A stretch of 64,000 bases of DNA from Nitrososphaerota archaeon (GTDB lineage Archaea > Thermoproteota > Nitrososphaeria > Nitrososphaerales > Gagatemarchaeaceae). Of the stretch, positions 36,476 to 44,657 are shown piece after piece. The stretch spans positions 124,001-188,000 of the forward strand of contig JAGWHB010000004.1 in assembly GCA_028867035.1 (NCBI GenBank). Direction: 5' to 3'. Within the stretch, counting starts at the first letter, position 1. Every line of letters starts with the position of its first letter. A model generated the notes under the pieces. It saw nothing but the letters and a program-made list of their open reading frames with translations. It was not told where the DNA came from and did not search any database. A program made the position numbers and the translations under genes.

Positions 36476-36997
36476 ATGAAGATGGTGTCCAGGGGGACAG
36501 TCATCTACGTCGTCGCCCTCGCGGTCCTTCTGCTCTGGGCCTACTTCGTGCAGGCTGACACGAGGAGGGTCGACGGCTACAGCATGCTCCCGACCCTCGA
36601 GGGAGGAGACCTCGTCGTGATACAGGGCGTCCCGTTGAGCGACGTCCACGTCGGGGACATCATAGTCTACAACGGTCTCTGCTCGACCGGCGGCGAGTCG
36701 GTAGTTCACAGGGTCATCGCGAACACAAGCTCTGGGCTCATCACAAAGGGGGACAACAACCCCAACCCGGACCAGTATCTGCATCAGATAGCTGATGGTC
36801 CCATAACACAGCAGTGCCTCGAAGGCAAGGTTGTCTATGTCATCCCCTACGTCGAGCTCCTCGCCTACTACGTCGACTCCAACGGGCTCCCTCAGTGGTT
36901 CAACTATCTCCCGTCGATACTGATACTCATCGTGGTGATCGGCTCGATACTCCTCCAGAGAGAAGAAGAGGAGAAAGCGGGAACCAAACCCCAGTAA
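36476..36997 (+). CDS. Signal peptidase I (archaeal type)
   Basis: 173 residues with membrane helices at about 8-25 and 144-160. The catalytic serine is S36 in GYSMLPTL, H78 in VVHRVI replaces the bacterial lysine as in ER/archaeal SPases, and D93 lies in TKGDNN. It cleaves signal peptides of exported proteins. The ATG has a clear ribosome binding site, GAGGAGGT, 7 bases upstream. Divergent from the membrane protein gene at 36057. Confidence 0.94.
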   Translation: MKMVSRGTVIYVVALAVLLLWAYFVQADTRRVDGYSMLPTLEGGDLVVIQGVPLSDVHVGDIIVYNGLCSTGGESVVHRVIANTSSGLITKGDNNPNPDQYLHQIADGPITQQCLEGKVVYVIPYVELLAYYVDSNGLPQWFNYLPSILILIVVIGSILLQREEEEKAGTKPQ

Positions 36998-37150
36998 GCG
37001 GGTTTCGCAGCGCACCCGGGCTCACGGACGTTACCTCGCCTGGTGGCTCGCGTTCAAGAGGAAGACCAAACGCGTCATGGCTCGCAGCAGAGATGCGAGG
37101 TCAGGGTTCTGCCGTTTCACAATAATTGGACGGTCTGGCCAGAGTTTCTT

Positions 37151-37477
37151 TCAGAGCTTGGCAGCGACTTCATAGTGTTTTACCGTCGGCTCGAGGTCCA
37201 CCAGAAACTGGCTGTCTCTTGGAGCGTACACGGTCCGATCTGCCTCATCTCCCGCGAACCGCTTTATGGCTGACATCGACTCCCAAAGTGAGACCACGAT
37301 GTATTCGGTGAGCTCCTGCGAATCCCTGACAAGTATGAACGCCCCGACGTTTCCCTTCGAGTCGGAAAACAGTTTCAGCCCCGTGGTCTTCAGGTATCTC
37401 AGATAGGCACTCCGGTTAGCTTTCGAAGTAGTTCCGTGCCAGACCCTTGCGATCAAGTAGTCCCAAGACACCAACAC
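37151..37477 (-). CDS. Antibiotic-biosynthesis-monooxygenase-like (ABM fold) protein
   Basis: 108 residues of the dimeric alpha/beta-barrel type: IARVWHGTTSKANRSAYLRYLKTTGL, AFILVRDSQELTEYIVVSLWESMSAIKRFAG and a C-terminal strand KHYEVAAKL. Family members include haem-degrading enzymes and quinone monooxygenases, but many are uncharacterised. No ligand is predictable. It is divergent from TBP. Confidence 0.78.
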   Translation of the reverse strand: MLVSWDYLIARVWHGTTSKANRSAYLRYLKTTGLKLFSDSKGNVGAFILVRDSQELTEYIVVSLWESMSAIKRFAGDEADRTVYAPRDSQFLVDLEPTVKHYEVAAKL

Positions 37478-37628
37478 TCTCCATGATTCTAAAAGACTAC
37501 GCTTTTGTCAGCTCTGAGCCCAGGTTCTCGTGATGGAGGTCTCGCTCTCCTCGTTGGCGGATTGGGAGGCCCCCTCTGGGGAGAAACGACGATGTCCTCC
37601 ACTTCCAAGCCTCCGGCCTTATATACCC

Positions 37629-37643
37629 TTTATATACTAAAAG
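37629..37643 (+). promoter_or_regulatory. TATA box of the TBP gene
   Basis: TTTATATACTAAAAG, a near-ideal archaeal TATA box followed by A-rich sequence, centred about 25 bases before the ATG at 37660. The transcript is probably leaderless. Confidence 0.7.
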
Positions 37644-37659
37644 AAATCGCCCGTCCTGA

Positions 37660-38217
37660 ATGCCACAGACAAAGGCAATCGTCAGCATTGAGAACGTAGT
37701 CGCCTCAGCGTCGATCAACCAGACAGTCGACCTCAACCTGATCACAAAGAACTTCGTAACAGTCGAGTACCACCCCGATCAGTTCCCAGGCCTGGTCTTC
37801 AGGCTGAGGAACCCCAAGACAGCCACGCTGATCTTCAGCTCCGGAAAAATGGTATGCACCGGCGCGAAGTCGGAGGAGCAGGCGAGGAAGGCGGTCGAGG
37901 AAGTGGTGCGACAGCTCAAGAAGGGCAAGATCCCGATCAAGAACGAAGCTGTCGTGGAAATTCAGAACATAGTCGCATCAGCCAGCCTGGGGGGCAAGGT
38001 GCACCTCGAGGAAGCGGCGAGGGTGCTCCCGAAGTCGATGTACGAGCCAGAGCAGTTCCCGGGCCTCATCCACAGGATGGCCGACCCCAAGACGGTGATA
38101 CTGTTGTTCGCGTCGGGGAAGCTCGTCTGCACGGGCGCCAAGAAGGAGAGCGAAGTCTATAGGGCCGTGAATAACCTTCACGTTACGTTGGAAGAAAAGA
38201 ACCTGATGGTTTACTAG
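37660..38217 (+). CDS. tbp: TATA-box-binding protein
   Basis: 185 residues made of two direct repeats: VSIENVVASASINQTVDLNLI to FSSGKMVCTGAKSEEQA, and VEIQNIVASASLGGKVHLEEA to FASGKLVCTGAKKESEV. These form the DNA-binding saddle. It recruits TFB and RNA polymerase to promoters. A short acidic C-terminal tail is absent. Its 3' end overlaps the convergent OPRTase gene by 4 bases. Confidence 0.98.
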   Translation: MPQTKAIVSIENVVASASINQTVDLNLITKNFVTVEYHPDQFPGLVFRLRNPKTATLIFSSGKMVCTGAKSEEQARKAVEEVVRQLKKGKIPIKNEAVVEIQNIVASASLGGKVHLEEAARVLPKSMYEPEQFPGLIHRMADPKTVILLFASGKLVCTGAKKESEVYRAVNNLHVTLEEKNLMVY

Positions 38218-38828
38218 CGGCCGCCTACCGATTTTGTGATGGCCTTCAGGTTGTCATTTGTGATAAGCTCCATTGCGTGCAGCGTGTCGGCCAGTTCCAT
38301 CATGTCCGTCACCGCGTGAAGGGCGATCCCCCTCTTGCTCAGCTTTTCCCTCGCCCCTTCCATTCTGTCTATCAGCACCGCGGCCGCGCTCACCTTCCCT
38401 CCCTCGTCTTCGATGGCCTCCGCAGCGGAAAGTATCGTCTTGCCTGATGTCGCGAGGTCCCCGACGATCACGACGTTCCACCCTGGCCTGACCTCCCCCT
38501 CCACCAGCCTCTCGTTCTCGTGCTTCTCCAGCCTCGTGTAGATCAGCGGCTTCTTCAGCGAGACAGCCACCGGGGACGCCAGGAGCAGTCCCGTCACGGG
38601 CACGGCGCAGATTGCCTTCGCCTTCGGCGTCTTCTTGGTCACCAGCTCGGAGATCGCTTCTACCGCCAGGCCGAAGACCCCCGGATACGATGGGAGCCCT
38701 CTAAGGTTGACGTAGTACGAGCTGTCCTTGCCGTCGGGGAGCGAAAACGTCCCGAACTGCAGGGCTCCGGCCTTCACCAACCCCTCCGCGATCTCGTCCA
38801 GGCGGGTGCTCCGCCGCTTCCAAGCCAC
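38214..38828 (-). CDS. pyrE: Orotate phosphoribosyltransferase
   Basis: 204 residues from GTG. The PRPP-binding loop VVIVGDLATSGKTILSAAEAIEDEGG is followed by SAAAVLIDR. The N-terminal motif FSLPDGKDSSYYVNLRGL matches OPRTase (usual FxLSSGxxSxxYxD). It makes orotidine monophosphate in pyrimidine synthesis. D-L-A-T-S replaces the common D-D-V-x-T; one acidic residue is retained. No OMP decarboxylase is adjacent. Confidence 0.9.
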   Translation of the reverse strand: MAWKRRSTRLDEIAEGLVKAGALQFGTFSLPDGKDSSYYVNLRGLPSYPGVFGLAVEAISELVTKKTPKAKAICAVPVTGLLLASPVAVSLKKPLIYTRLEKHENERLVEGEVRPGWNVVIVGDLATSGKTILSAAEAIEDEGGKVSAAAVLIDRMEGAREKLSKRGIALHAVTDMMELADTLHAMELITNDNLKAITKSVGGR

Positions 38829-38849
38829 GGGCTTCGACCAGGATTTGTG

Positions 38850-38859
38850 CTTAAAAAGT
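38850..38859. promoter_or_regulatory. Possible shared TATA element between pyrE and the LarA-like gene
   Basis: CTTAAAAAGT reads as a TATA-like box on both strands. Its centre is 26-27 bases from the pyrE GTG (38828) and 27-28 bases from the ATG at 38882, so one element could drive both leaderless genes. Confidence 0.5.
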
Positions 38860-38881
38860 AACGCTGTGGGAACATGACGTA

Positions 38882-39985
38882 ATGCCGGAACTGTGGATCC
38901 CCTATGGGAACGTCGAGACCCTGGTCACCATACAGGCGGAGAATCTGGGAGTGGTGTCAGAGCCCCTGCCTGAAGTGGGGTCCGTGGAGTTCGAGAGATT
39001 GACCGAGTTGGCTAAGGGCTCGGCCCGCGTATTCATCTGTGACGCCGCACCCGCGACCATCGAGGTCCTGAAGGGCCTGGTCCCAACGCTCGCTGACGGC
39101 CAGAGCCCCAGTTTCTACGCCGCGGCACCGAAAGGGATCGAGAGCAGGGTCCCCGAGCTCAAGGGAAGGTTGACCACGCTTCCTCCCCCACTCCCCGCCG
39201 GCGACGGGGACGAGCCTGTCTACTCCACGGAGTTGAACGGGAACGGGGCCAAGCTCTTCCTCGGCTCCGCCAGGCCCGACCCGCTCTTCGGGCTGATCGA
39301 CGCAAAAGTGGAGGCCTGCCTGAGCTGGGTCGCCCGCTCGCGTGCAGCCGCCGCTGGTGCGAACAAGGGGATGGAGCCGAGTCCGTTCCAGAAGACCGAA
39401 GCCTACGAAGCCATGGAGGCCATGGCCGAGCGCATCCCAGAGTCAAGGTTCCTCACCGTGGTCCCCCGCGGGGGGAAGCCGAGGGCGGCGATGGAAGACC
39501 CGCCCTTCGACGCCATAAGGAACGCGTTCACGAAGATCCAGATGCCCCAGGCGAAAGGGATGGTGATCGGCATCGGGGGCCGCGGCTACGACGACACTTT
39601 CTCCTCCGCCGTCCGCGGAGTATGGAACGTCATCGAAGGCGTGAGGAAGACGGGATCGGTGCTCTTGATAGCAGAATGCGCTGACGGGATAGGCTCCACC
39701 GCCCTCGAGATGCTGGTGACGGGCCGGATGTCTGGGGACGAGGGGCGGAGGAAGGAGAAGTATGTCGAAGGGACGGAGGAGGTGTTCTACCTGAACAAGC
39801 TGAAGGACGAGTACGACGTCCTACTGCTTTCCGGTCTTCCGGAGACATACGCCCGGTCCAAGCTGGGGCTCACGACGGCAAAGGGGTCGGGGGAGGCCGT
39901 CGGGAGGATCCTCAACAAGGTGGGCCGCTCTGGGAAGCTCAACGTGGTGCCAAGGGCCCCCGAGAACTTCGTCGAATCAGGGTAG
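38882..39985 (+). CDS. LarA-like (lactate racemase family) protein lacking the nickel-pincer residues
   Basis: 367 residues. The C-terminal half (PQAKGMVIGIGGRGYDDTFSSAVRGVWNVIEGVRKTGSVLLIAECADGIGSTALEML) matches the LarA C-terminal domain. In the N-terminal half the histidines and the lysine that hold the nickel cofactor in lactate racemase are not seen; the expected G-G-x-K-x-x-x-P-G region reads AAAGANKGMEPSPFQ. It is therefore likely a non-racemase relative. It shares a promoter region with pyrE. Family assignment is moderate. Confidence 0.7.
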   Translation: MPELWIPYGNVETLVTIQAENLGVVSEPLPEVGSVEFERLTELAKGSARVFICDAAPATIEVLKGLVPTLADGQSPSFYAAAPKGIESRVPELKGRLTTLPPPLPAGDGDEPVYSTELNGNGAKLFLGSARPDPLFGLIDAKVEACLSWVARSRAAAAGANKGMEPSPFQKTEAYEAMEAMAERIPESRFLTVVPRGGKPRAAMEDPPFDAIRNAFTKIQMPQAKGMVIGIGGRGYDDTFSSAVRGVWNVIEGVRKTGSVLLIAECADGIGSTALEMLVTGRMSGDEGRRKEKYVEGTEEVFYLNKLKDEYDVLLLSGLPETYARSKLGLTTAKGSGEAVGRILNKVGRSGKLNVVPRAPENFVESG

Positions 39986-41131
39986 CGGGAAGTTCGCTAT
40001 GTTGTGCGGGACCGGCACGCAGAGGAAAGCAAGCACGAGCGTTCCCACGAAGAGCCATTGCCTCGATGACGACAGGCCTGAGACTTCGTCCGACAGCTTG
40101 AGCTGATGCGGGCGCCCTACGAGAAGGAGGGCGACGATTGCCACGGCCCAGTAGTTCGGCGTGTCTAGGGTAAGCAGGGCGAGGACGCTCAGATAGCTCG
40201 CCGCCCTGGCCGCCTTCGGACCCCAGGCCGCAGAAGCCATGAGCCCGCCGTCATAGACGGCCATCGGGAGCAGCCCGAAGAAGACAAGGACGAAGCCGAT
40301 GGTGGCTCCGTCCGCCATCGGAGACACGGCCGCGTAGCCCGCCGGCACCGAGCGCAGGACCGGCCCCAGGAGCGAGTCTACGGCCAGCTGGACGACGCTC
40401 GGGTTAATGGAAATAGTCGTGTTGGCCAGCGGGGAGCTCGAGAATGGGACTGCGGATTGGACCGAGGTGATGTCCCCGACGGCATACAGGAGGATAGCGA
40501 GTCCGAGCATGGCCAACGGGCCAGCTATCACCGCGTCGAAGAGGCTGTCCCTGTTCAACGCGGGCTCCCGCTGCCATCCTGCAAATCCAAGCGACGGGAG
40601 GAACGAGGTTATGAGCGGGACGCCGGGTATCAGGTAGCTGCTGGCGCGGCCAGCGTCCCTGCTCCTCCCCACCAGCCTCTGGCCGAGCTCGTGGACGCCG
40701 AGGAGGACGGCCACCGTGGCCCCGAAACCAAGGAAAGAGACGTAATCCGGCATCGAAGGGACGAGGTCATGGTAGACCGACTGCTGTAGCAGGGCGGTGA
40801 ACACGAGGGACGCGAGGGTGAAAAGGGCCAGCAGGACAGGGAGCCTCGAAAGCTTCCTCGGAGTTGTTTCGGCCCTCCTGAGGACGAGCACGCATTCGTC
40901 CGCGCTTCCCGTCAGCTCCGGCCTGAAACCGAGAGGCATCAGCTGCGCCTTGAGCTCGGCGAACTTCCCTTTCGTGCCGTCGTCGTAGCCCACCTGGAAC
41001 TCCAACTCCCCGTCGGGGAGGACGAAGGACTGTTTCACGGAGAAGAGGCTGCGGACGATCCGCTCGGGTTCGGATGGCTGACCTGACAACTGTGCGACGG
41101 GCTCCCGCGTTCCGATAATAAGCTGTTGCAC
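39977..41131 (-). CDS. M50 (site-2 protease)-like membrane protein with altered HExxH
   Basis: 384 residues from GTG 41131; TTG 41089 is an alternative. A soluble N-terminal domain of about 80 residues is followed by six or more membrane helices. The zinc motif HExxH reads HELGQ (first H at codon 40691-40693), so the second histidine is replaced by glutamine. The later LLPMAVYDGG keeps the aspartate of the M50 DG motif. It could be a pseudoprotease or use a different metal geometry. The gene overlaps the end of the LarA-like gene and is divergent from rimI. Confidence 0.78.
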   Translation of the reverse strand: MQQLIIGTREPVAQLSGQPSEPERIVRSLFSVKQSFVLPDGELEFQVGYDDGTKGKFAELKAQLMPLGFRPELTGSADECVLVLRRAETTPRKLSRLPVLLALFTLASLVFTALLQQSVYHDLVPSMPDYVSFLGFGATVAVLLGVHELGQRLVGRSRDAGRASSYLIPGVPLITSFLPSLGFAGWQREPALNRDSLFDAVIAGPLAMLGLAILLYAVGDITSVQSAVPFSSSPLANTTISINPSVVQLAVDSLLGPVLRSVPAGYAAVSPMADGATIGFVLVFFGLLPMAVYDGGLMASAAWGPKAARAASYLSVLALLTLDTPNYWAVAIVALLLVGRPHQLKLSDEVSGLSSSRQWLFVGTLVLAFLCVPVPHNIANFPLP

Positions 41132-41144
41132 GGCGCGAACAAGA

Positions 41145-41150
41145 TTTATC
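41145..41150 (+). promoter_or_regulatory. TATA-like box for rimI
   Basis: TTTATC within AAGATTTATCC, centred 29 bases before GTG 41177, which also has GGAG 3 bases upstream. Confidence 0.4.
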
Positions 41151-41176
41151 CTACCGAAAAGGACGAGACTGGAGCA

Positions 41177-41680
41177 GTGCAGAAGGCTATCGTGGCCAGG
41201 GCCGGAGACTACCAGATCAGACGGTGCGAAAGGGACGACATTCCCGCCGTGATAGAAATCAACTCGGAGACCCTCCCCGAGCATTACTCGGACTACTTCT
41301 ACTACGAGATCCTGGCCGAGTTCCCGGAGACATTCCTGGTGGCGGAGCTCGGCGGGGGCCTGATAGGTTACGTGATGTCTCGCATCGAATACGGCTTCTC
41401 GCACCTCAGAAGGCTCGGGCTGGCGAGGAAGGGGCACGTGGTCTCCGTGGCAGTAAGAGAGCAGCACAGGGGGAGAAGTGTTGGGAGCATGCTCATGCAG
41501 GCGGCCCAGGAGGCCATGTTGGCCAAGAGCGCCACCGAATGCTACCTCGAAGTGCGCGTGTCGAACACCGGAGCCATCAATCTCTACCAGAGGCTGGGGT
41601 ACAGGACCGCCGGGCGCCTCGAGGGCTACTACAAGGACGGGGAGGCGGCACTGGTGATGGCGATCCCCCTGGGGCAATGA
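41177..41680 (+). CDS. rimI: N-terminal protein acetyltransferase (RimI/Ard1 type GNAT)
   Basis: 167 residues from GTG 41177, chosen because a TATA-like box lies 29 bases upstream and the earlier frame would start inside the promoter. The acetyl-CoA motif is VVSVAVREQHRGRSVGSMLMQ. The RimI hallmarks are EYGFSHLRRLGLARKGHVVSV, YLEVRVSNTGAINLYQRLGY and YYKDGEAALVM. It acetylates protein N termini or ribosomal protein S18. Its stop overlaps the start of the DNA ligase gene (ATGA). Confidence 0.92.
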   Translation: MQKAIVARAGDYQIRRCERDDIPAVIEINSETLPEHYSDYFYYEILAEFPETFLVAELGGGLIGYVMSRIEYGFSHLRRLGLARKGHVVSVAVREQHRGRSVGSMLMQAAQEAMLAKSATECYLEVRVSNTGAINLYQRLGYRTAGRLEGYYKDGEAALVMAIPLGQ

Positions 41681-43341
41681 AACAGAGCGCTCCATTCCTA
41701 GGATTGACCCAGGTCCTAGAGAGGGTCAGGGGGACGACGAGCAAGAACGAGAAGGTGGGCATCCTCGCCGAATACCTGGCGAAGCTTCAGCCGAGCGACG
41801 CCGAGGTCGCAGCACGCGTCGCATCAGGGAGGTCCTCGGAGAGGGGGAGCAAGGACGAAGCTCAGGTAGGATATTCCACTCTCCTCGATGTGCTCCGGGA
41901 GGCGACCGGGGCCACAGAGGCCGAAGTGTCCAGGACCTATCTCCGGCACGGTGATTTGGGAGAGGTGGCCGAGGAACTGTTGGCCGAGAAGAAAGAACAG
42001 ACCCTCTTCGACGAGCAGCTGACCCTCGCCGCCCTGGGCGACGCATTCGCCAAGCTTCGCTCCACGAAGGGGCAGGGGTCGACGTCCGCGAAGAAAGGAG
42101 TGGTGAAGTCGCTTCTTCTGTCCGCTTCCCCGTTGGAGGGGAAGTACATCGTCAAGGTGCTGACCGGGGAGATGAGGACCGGGCTGGTGTCGGGGCTGTT
42201 GGAGGAGGCCATAGCGAGCGCCTACGGTCTCTCGAAGCCGGAAGCCGCCCGAGCACACATGGTCCTGGGGGACATAGGGGTGTTCGCGAACAGGGCCGCC
42301 AGAGGGGACGTCAGCGGCGTCAGAATCCAGCCCTTCAGGCCCGTGAACTTCATGCTCGCAGAGCCTTTCGCCACGGCCGCCGAAATCGCCGAGCACTTTG
42401 GAAGGACGGTCTATGCCGAGTACAAGTACGACGGGATAAGGGCACAGGTGCACAAGTCGGGAAGGAAGGTGAGGATATACTCCAGGAGGCTCGAAGAGAT
42501 CACATCGAGCTTCCCAGAAGTGGTCGCATCCCTCCAGGGGGCCAGGGGCGACTTCGTGCTCGACGGAGAAGCGGTCCCGTTCGAAGGGGGCCGACCGCTC
42601 CCGTTCCAGCTGCTGCAGAGGAGGCTGAGAAGGATGGAGGACTTCGAAGCTGCGGCGAAGAAGGCCCCGATAACTTACTTCGCCTTCGACATCCTGTTCC
42701 GGGACGGCAAGGAGACCGTGGACCTCTCTCTGGCGGAGAGGCGGAAGCACCTCGCCAAGGTGGTGGCTGGGACCACCGCCCGGATGGCCGAGACGGTCGA
42801 CGTCAGCACCCAGGGAGAGATCCAGGCGGCGTTCAGGCGGAGCAGGGACCTGGGGTACGAGGGGCTGGTGGTGAAGGATCCCGACAGCTTGTACGGCATG
42901 GGGAAACGAGGCTCCGGATGGGCGAAGCTCAAGGAGGAGCTGGACACCCTGGACGTAGTGATAGTCGCGGCCGAATACGGCCACGGCAAGAGAGCAGGGG
43001 TGATCTCAGACTACACGTTCGCCGTGCGAGACGGCGACCAGCTGAAGACAGTCGGGAAGGCCTACAGCGGCCTTACGGACAAAGAGATCGATGAGATGAC
43101 TGAGAAGCTGAAGGAGATCACCGTAAGAGACTTCGGGTACAGGCGAGAGGTGAAGCCCGAGATAGTTTTGGAAGTGGCGTTCGACAGCATCCAGAGGAGC
43201 GGCAGGCACGACGGCGGCTATGCGCTCAGGTTCCCACGGATAAAACGGATCAGGACGGACAAGGGCGTGTCTGACATCGACACGATCGAGAAGGTGGAGA
43301 AGATGTTCTCGGGCCAGAAGCTCAAGGTAGACGAGCGCTAG
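41677..43341 (+). CDS. lig: ATP-dependent DNA ligase
   Basis: 554 residues from ATG 41677, overlapping the rimI stop. The adenylated lysine is K250 in AEYKYDGIRAQVH. Other nucleotidyltransferase motifs are VRIYSRRLEEIT, FVLDGEAV, YFAFDILF, GYEGLVVKDPD and GWAKLKEELDTLDVVIVAAEYGHGKR. It has the N-terminal DNA-binding domain of archaeal/eukaryotic ligase I and an OB-fold at the C terminus. It seals nicks during replication and repair. A longer frame upstream belongs to the rimI region and is ignored. Confidence 0.97.
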   Translation: MKQSAPFLGLTQVLERVRGTTSKNEKVGILAEYLAKLQPSDAEVAARVASGRSSERGSKDEAQVGYSTLLDVLREATGATEAEVSRTYLRHGDLGEVAEELLAEKKEQTLFDEQLTLAALGDAFAKLRSTKGQGSTSAKKGVVKSLLLSASPLEGKYIVKVLTGEMRTGLVSGLLEEAIASAYGLSKPEAARAHMVLGDIGVFANRAARGDVSGVRIQPFRPVNFMLAEPFATAAEIAEHFGRTVYAEYKYDGIRAQVHKSGRKVRIYSRRLEEITSSFPEVVASLQGARGDFVLDGEAVPFEGGRPLPFQLLQRRLRRMEDFEAAAKKAPITYFAFDILFRDGKETVDLSLAERRKHLAKVVAGTTARMAETVDVSTQGEIQAAFRRSRDLGYEGLVVKDPDSLYGMGKRGSGWAKLKEELDTLDVVIVAAEYGHGKRAGVISDYTFAVRDGDQLKTVGKAYSGLTDKEIDEMTEKLKEITVRDFGYRREVKPEIVLEVAFDSIQRSGRHDGGYALRFPRIKRIRTDKGVSDIDTIEKVEKMFSGQKLKVDER

Positions 43342-43362
43342 GCCCGGCGGCCACTCTGCTGC

Positions 43363-43373
43363 TTATATCCGCA
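43363..43373 (+). promoter_or_regulatory. TATA-type promoter TTATATCCGCA (prepilin peptidase)
   Basis: TTATATCCGCA centred about 28 bases before the TTG at 43394. The same 11 bases recur at 44034-44044 before the kinase gene. Confidence 0.55.
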
Positions 43374-43393
43374 ATCTGAGCAAGGGCCCCCGG

Positions 43394-44014
43394 TTGTACG
43401 CTCAGCTGCTCATAGCCGTCTCTTTCGCCATAGCTTCCTACCAGGATGTGAGGGAGAGGGCGGTCAGCGACCTCGTGTGGATCCCCGCGGTCGCGGGGGT
43501 GGTGTACGTGGTGTATTCTTTCTACGGCGGGGGGTTCCCCCTGGGCTTCGAATTCTTCGCCCTGAAGCTTGCGCTCATCGGGGGCATCGCCCTCGCTTTC
43601 ACGTTGCTCGGAGGCATAGGTCAGGCGGACGCGATAGCGATCGCCTTTGTCGCTGCGGACCCGTACATCCTCTCTCCCCTAGCCCCCCTCCTCGGCGGGG
43701 CCGCGGTGGCCCTGGCCCACATCGGATACGAGTTCGCCGTGGGGAACGCCAGGGGAGCAAGGACGATAGGGATGGAGCAGTTCCTCCGCGAGCAGCGCTG
43801 GATCCCCAAGGCGATAATCTCCGGCGAAGAAAGGACCGAAGTGAACAGGGATGTCAACGTGGCCAGAGAGGAGGTGGAAGCGGCGAACAAGCCCGGGGCG
43901 ATGGTAGAAGTCCGCTACGGAGTCCCGACGGTCGCGTATCTCGGCCTGGGTTACGTCGCCTACCTGCTGTATCTTGTGCTCTTCAACTACGCTGCATTCG
44001 CCTCTCTGCCATAG
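43394..44014 (+). CDS. Type IV prepilin/prearchaellin peptidase (A24 family)
   Basis: 206 residues from TTG, 28 bases after a TATA box. Six or so hydrophobic segments are seen. The two catalytic aspartates are D18 (ASYQDVRERAVSDLVW) and D79 (LLGGIGQADAIAIA, the GxGxxD-type motif). A soluble loop of about 50 residues lies between the later helices. It removes class III signal peptides from pilins or archaellins. No pilin genes are in this window. Confidence 0.88.
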   Translation: MYAQLLIAVSFAIASYQDVRERAVSDLVWIPAVAGVVYVVYSFYGGGFPLGFEFFALKLALIGGIALAFTLLGGIGQADAIAIAFVAADPYILSPLAPLLGGAAVALAHIGYEFAVGNARGARTIGMEQFLREQRWIPKAIISGEERTEVNRDVNVAREEVEAANKPGAMVEVRYGVPTVAYLGLGYVAYLLYLVLFNYAAFASLP

Positions 44015-44033
44015 GATGTCACGCTCCTACAGG

Positions 44034-44044
44034 TTATATCCGCA
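44034..44044 (+). promoter_or_regulatory. TATA-type promoter TTATATCCGCA (P-loop kinase)
   Basis: Identical over 11 bases to the element at 43363-43373, centred about 30 bases before the ATG at 44067; it supports that ATG over a TTG three codons earlier. Confidence 0.55.
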
Positions 44045-44066
44045 TTAGCGGGAGCAGTTGGCGCAA

Positions 44067-44657
44067 ATGACGTTCATCGCCCTCGAGGGTTTCTCGGGGA
44101 CAGGGAAGACCACACTTGCGACAGGCCTCGAAAGAAGGGGATGGCTCAGGCTCCAGGAGTCAGCCCATGCCGTCCCGAAGGACGTCCCTGTCGCAGACAG
44201 GGCCGACACCGCAGCGGACTTCAGCCTCCTGGGCGCCACGATGGTGTACAGTTCCATCATTTCAAAGCTGAGGAACAAGAGGAACATAGTCTCGGAGGGT
44301 TATCTTCTGGCCGACCTCGCGTACGCGAAGATAAGATACGAGCTGAAGATGAGCAGCGCGTACCCGTCCATGTTCGCCATGTGCAGGCGCGTCATCGAGG
44401 AGCCTGCCATGAGGCCCGACCTGTACATCTTACTCAAGGCCGGCCCTGAGACGATAAACCACAGGCAGATGGGCAAGGACGAAAGGGAGAGGAACATGAC
44501 AGAGTTCTTCAGGACGAGGTACTACACCGCTCTGGATGAGATTCACGAGGAGCTGGGCGAAGAAAAGAGCGAGGTCGTCGAGACCGATTCCGACCTCGAA
44601 GTGACCCTCAGGGCGATCCTGGAGACGCTCGAAAGACGCAAAGTGATCATGACGTGA
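44067..44657 (+). CDS. P-loop nucleoside/nucleotide kinase-like protein
   Basis: 196 residues. Walker A is ALEGFSGTGKTTLATGLERRG at the N terminus. The lid/base region IVSEGYLLADLAYAKIRYEL and the second strand RPDLYILLKAGPETINHRQMGKDERERNMTEFFRTRYYTAL resemble dTMP kinase and deoxynucleoside kinases. It lacks the DRY signature of true thymidylate kinases. Substrate unknown. Its stop overlaps the GTG of the IMPase gene, so the two are translated together. Confidence 0.8.
   Translation: MTFIALEGFSGTGKTTLATGLERRGWLRLQESAHAVPKDVPVADRADTAADFSLLGATMVYSSIISKLRNKRNIVSEGYLLADLAYAKIRYELKMSSAYPSMFAMCRRVIEEPAMRPDLYILLKAGPETINHRQMGKDERERNMTEFFRTRYYTALDEIHEELGEEKSEVVETDSDLEVTLRAILETLERRKVIMT

Noticed and set aside
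37001-37150. Possible small plus-strand gene after signal peptidase reading YLAWWLAFKRKTKRV
   Set aside because: The frame lacks a start codon in a sensible place and no ribosome binding site is visible; it looks like a chance hydrophobic/basic stretch.
41132-41695. Longer 5' extension of the M50-like gene
   Set aside because: It runs antisense through rimI and past its promoter; the true protein begins near 41131 or 41089.
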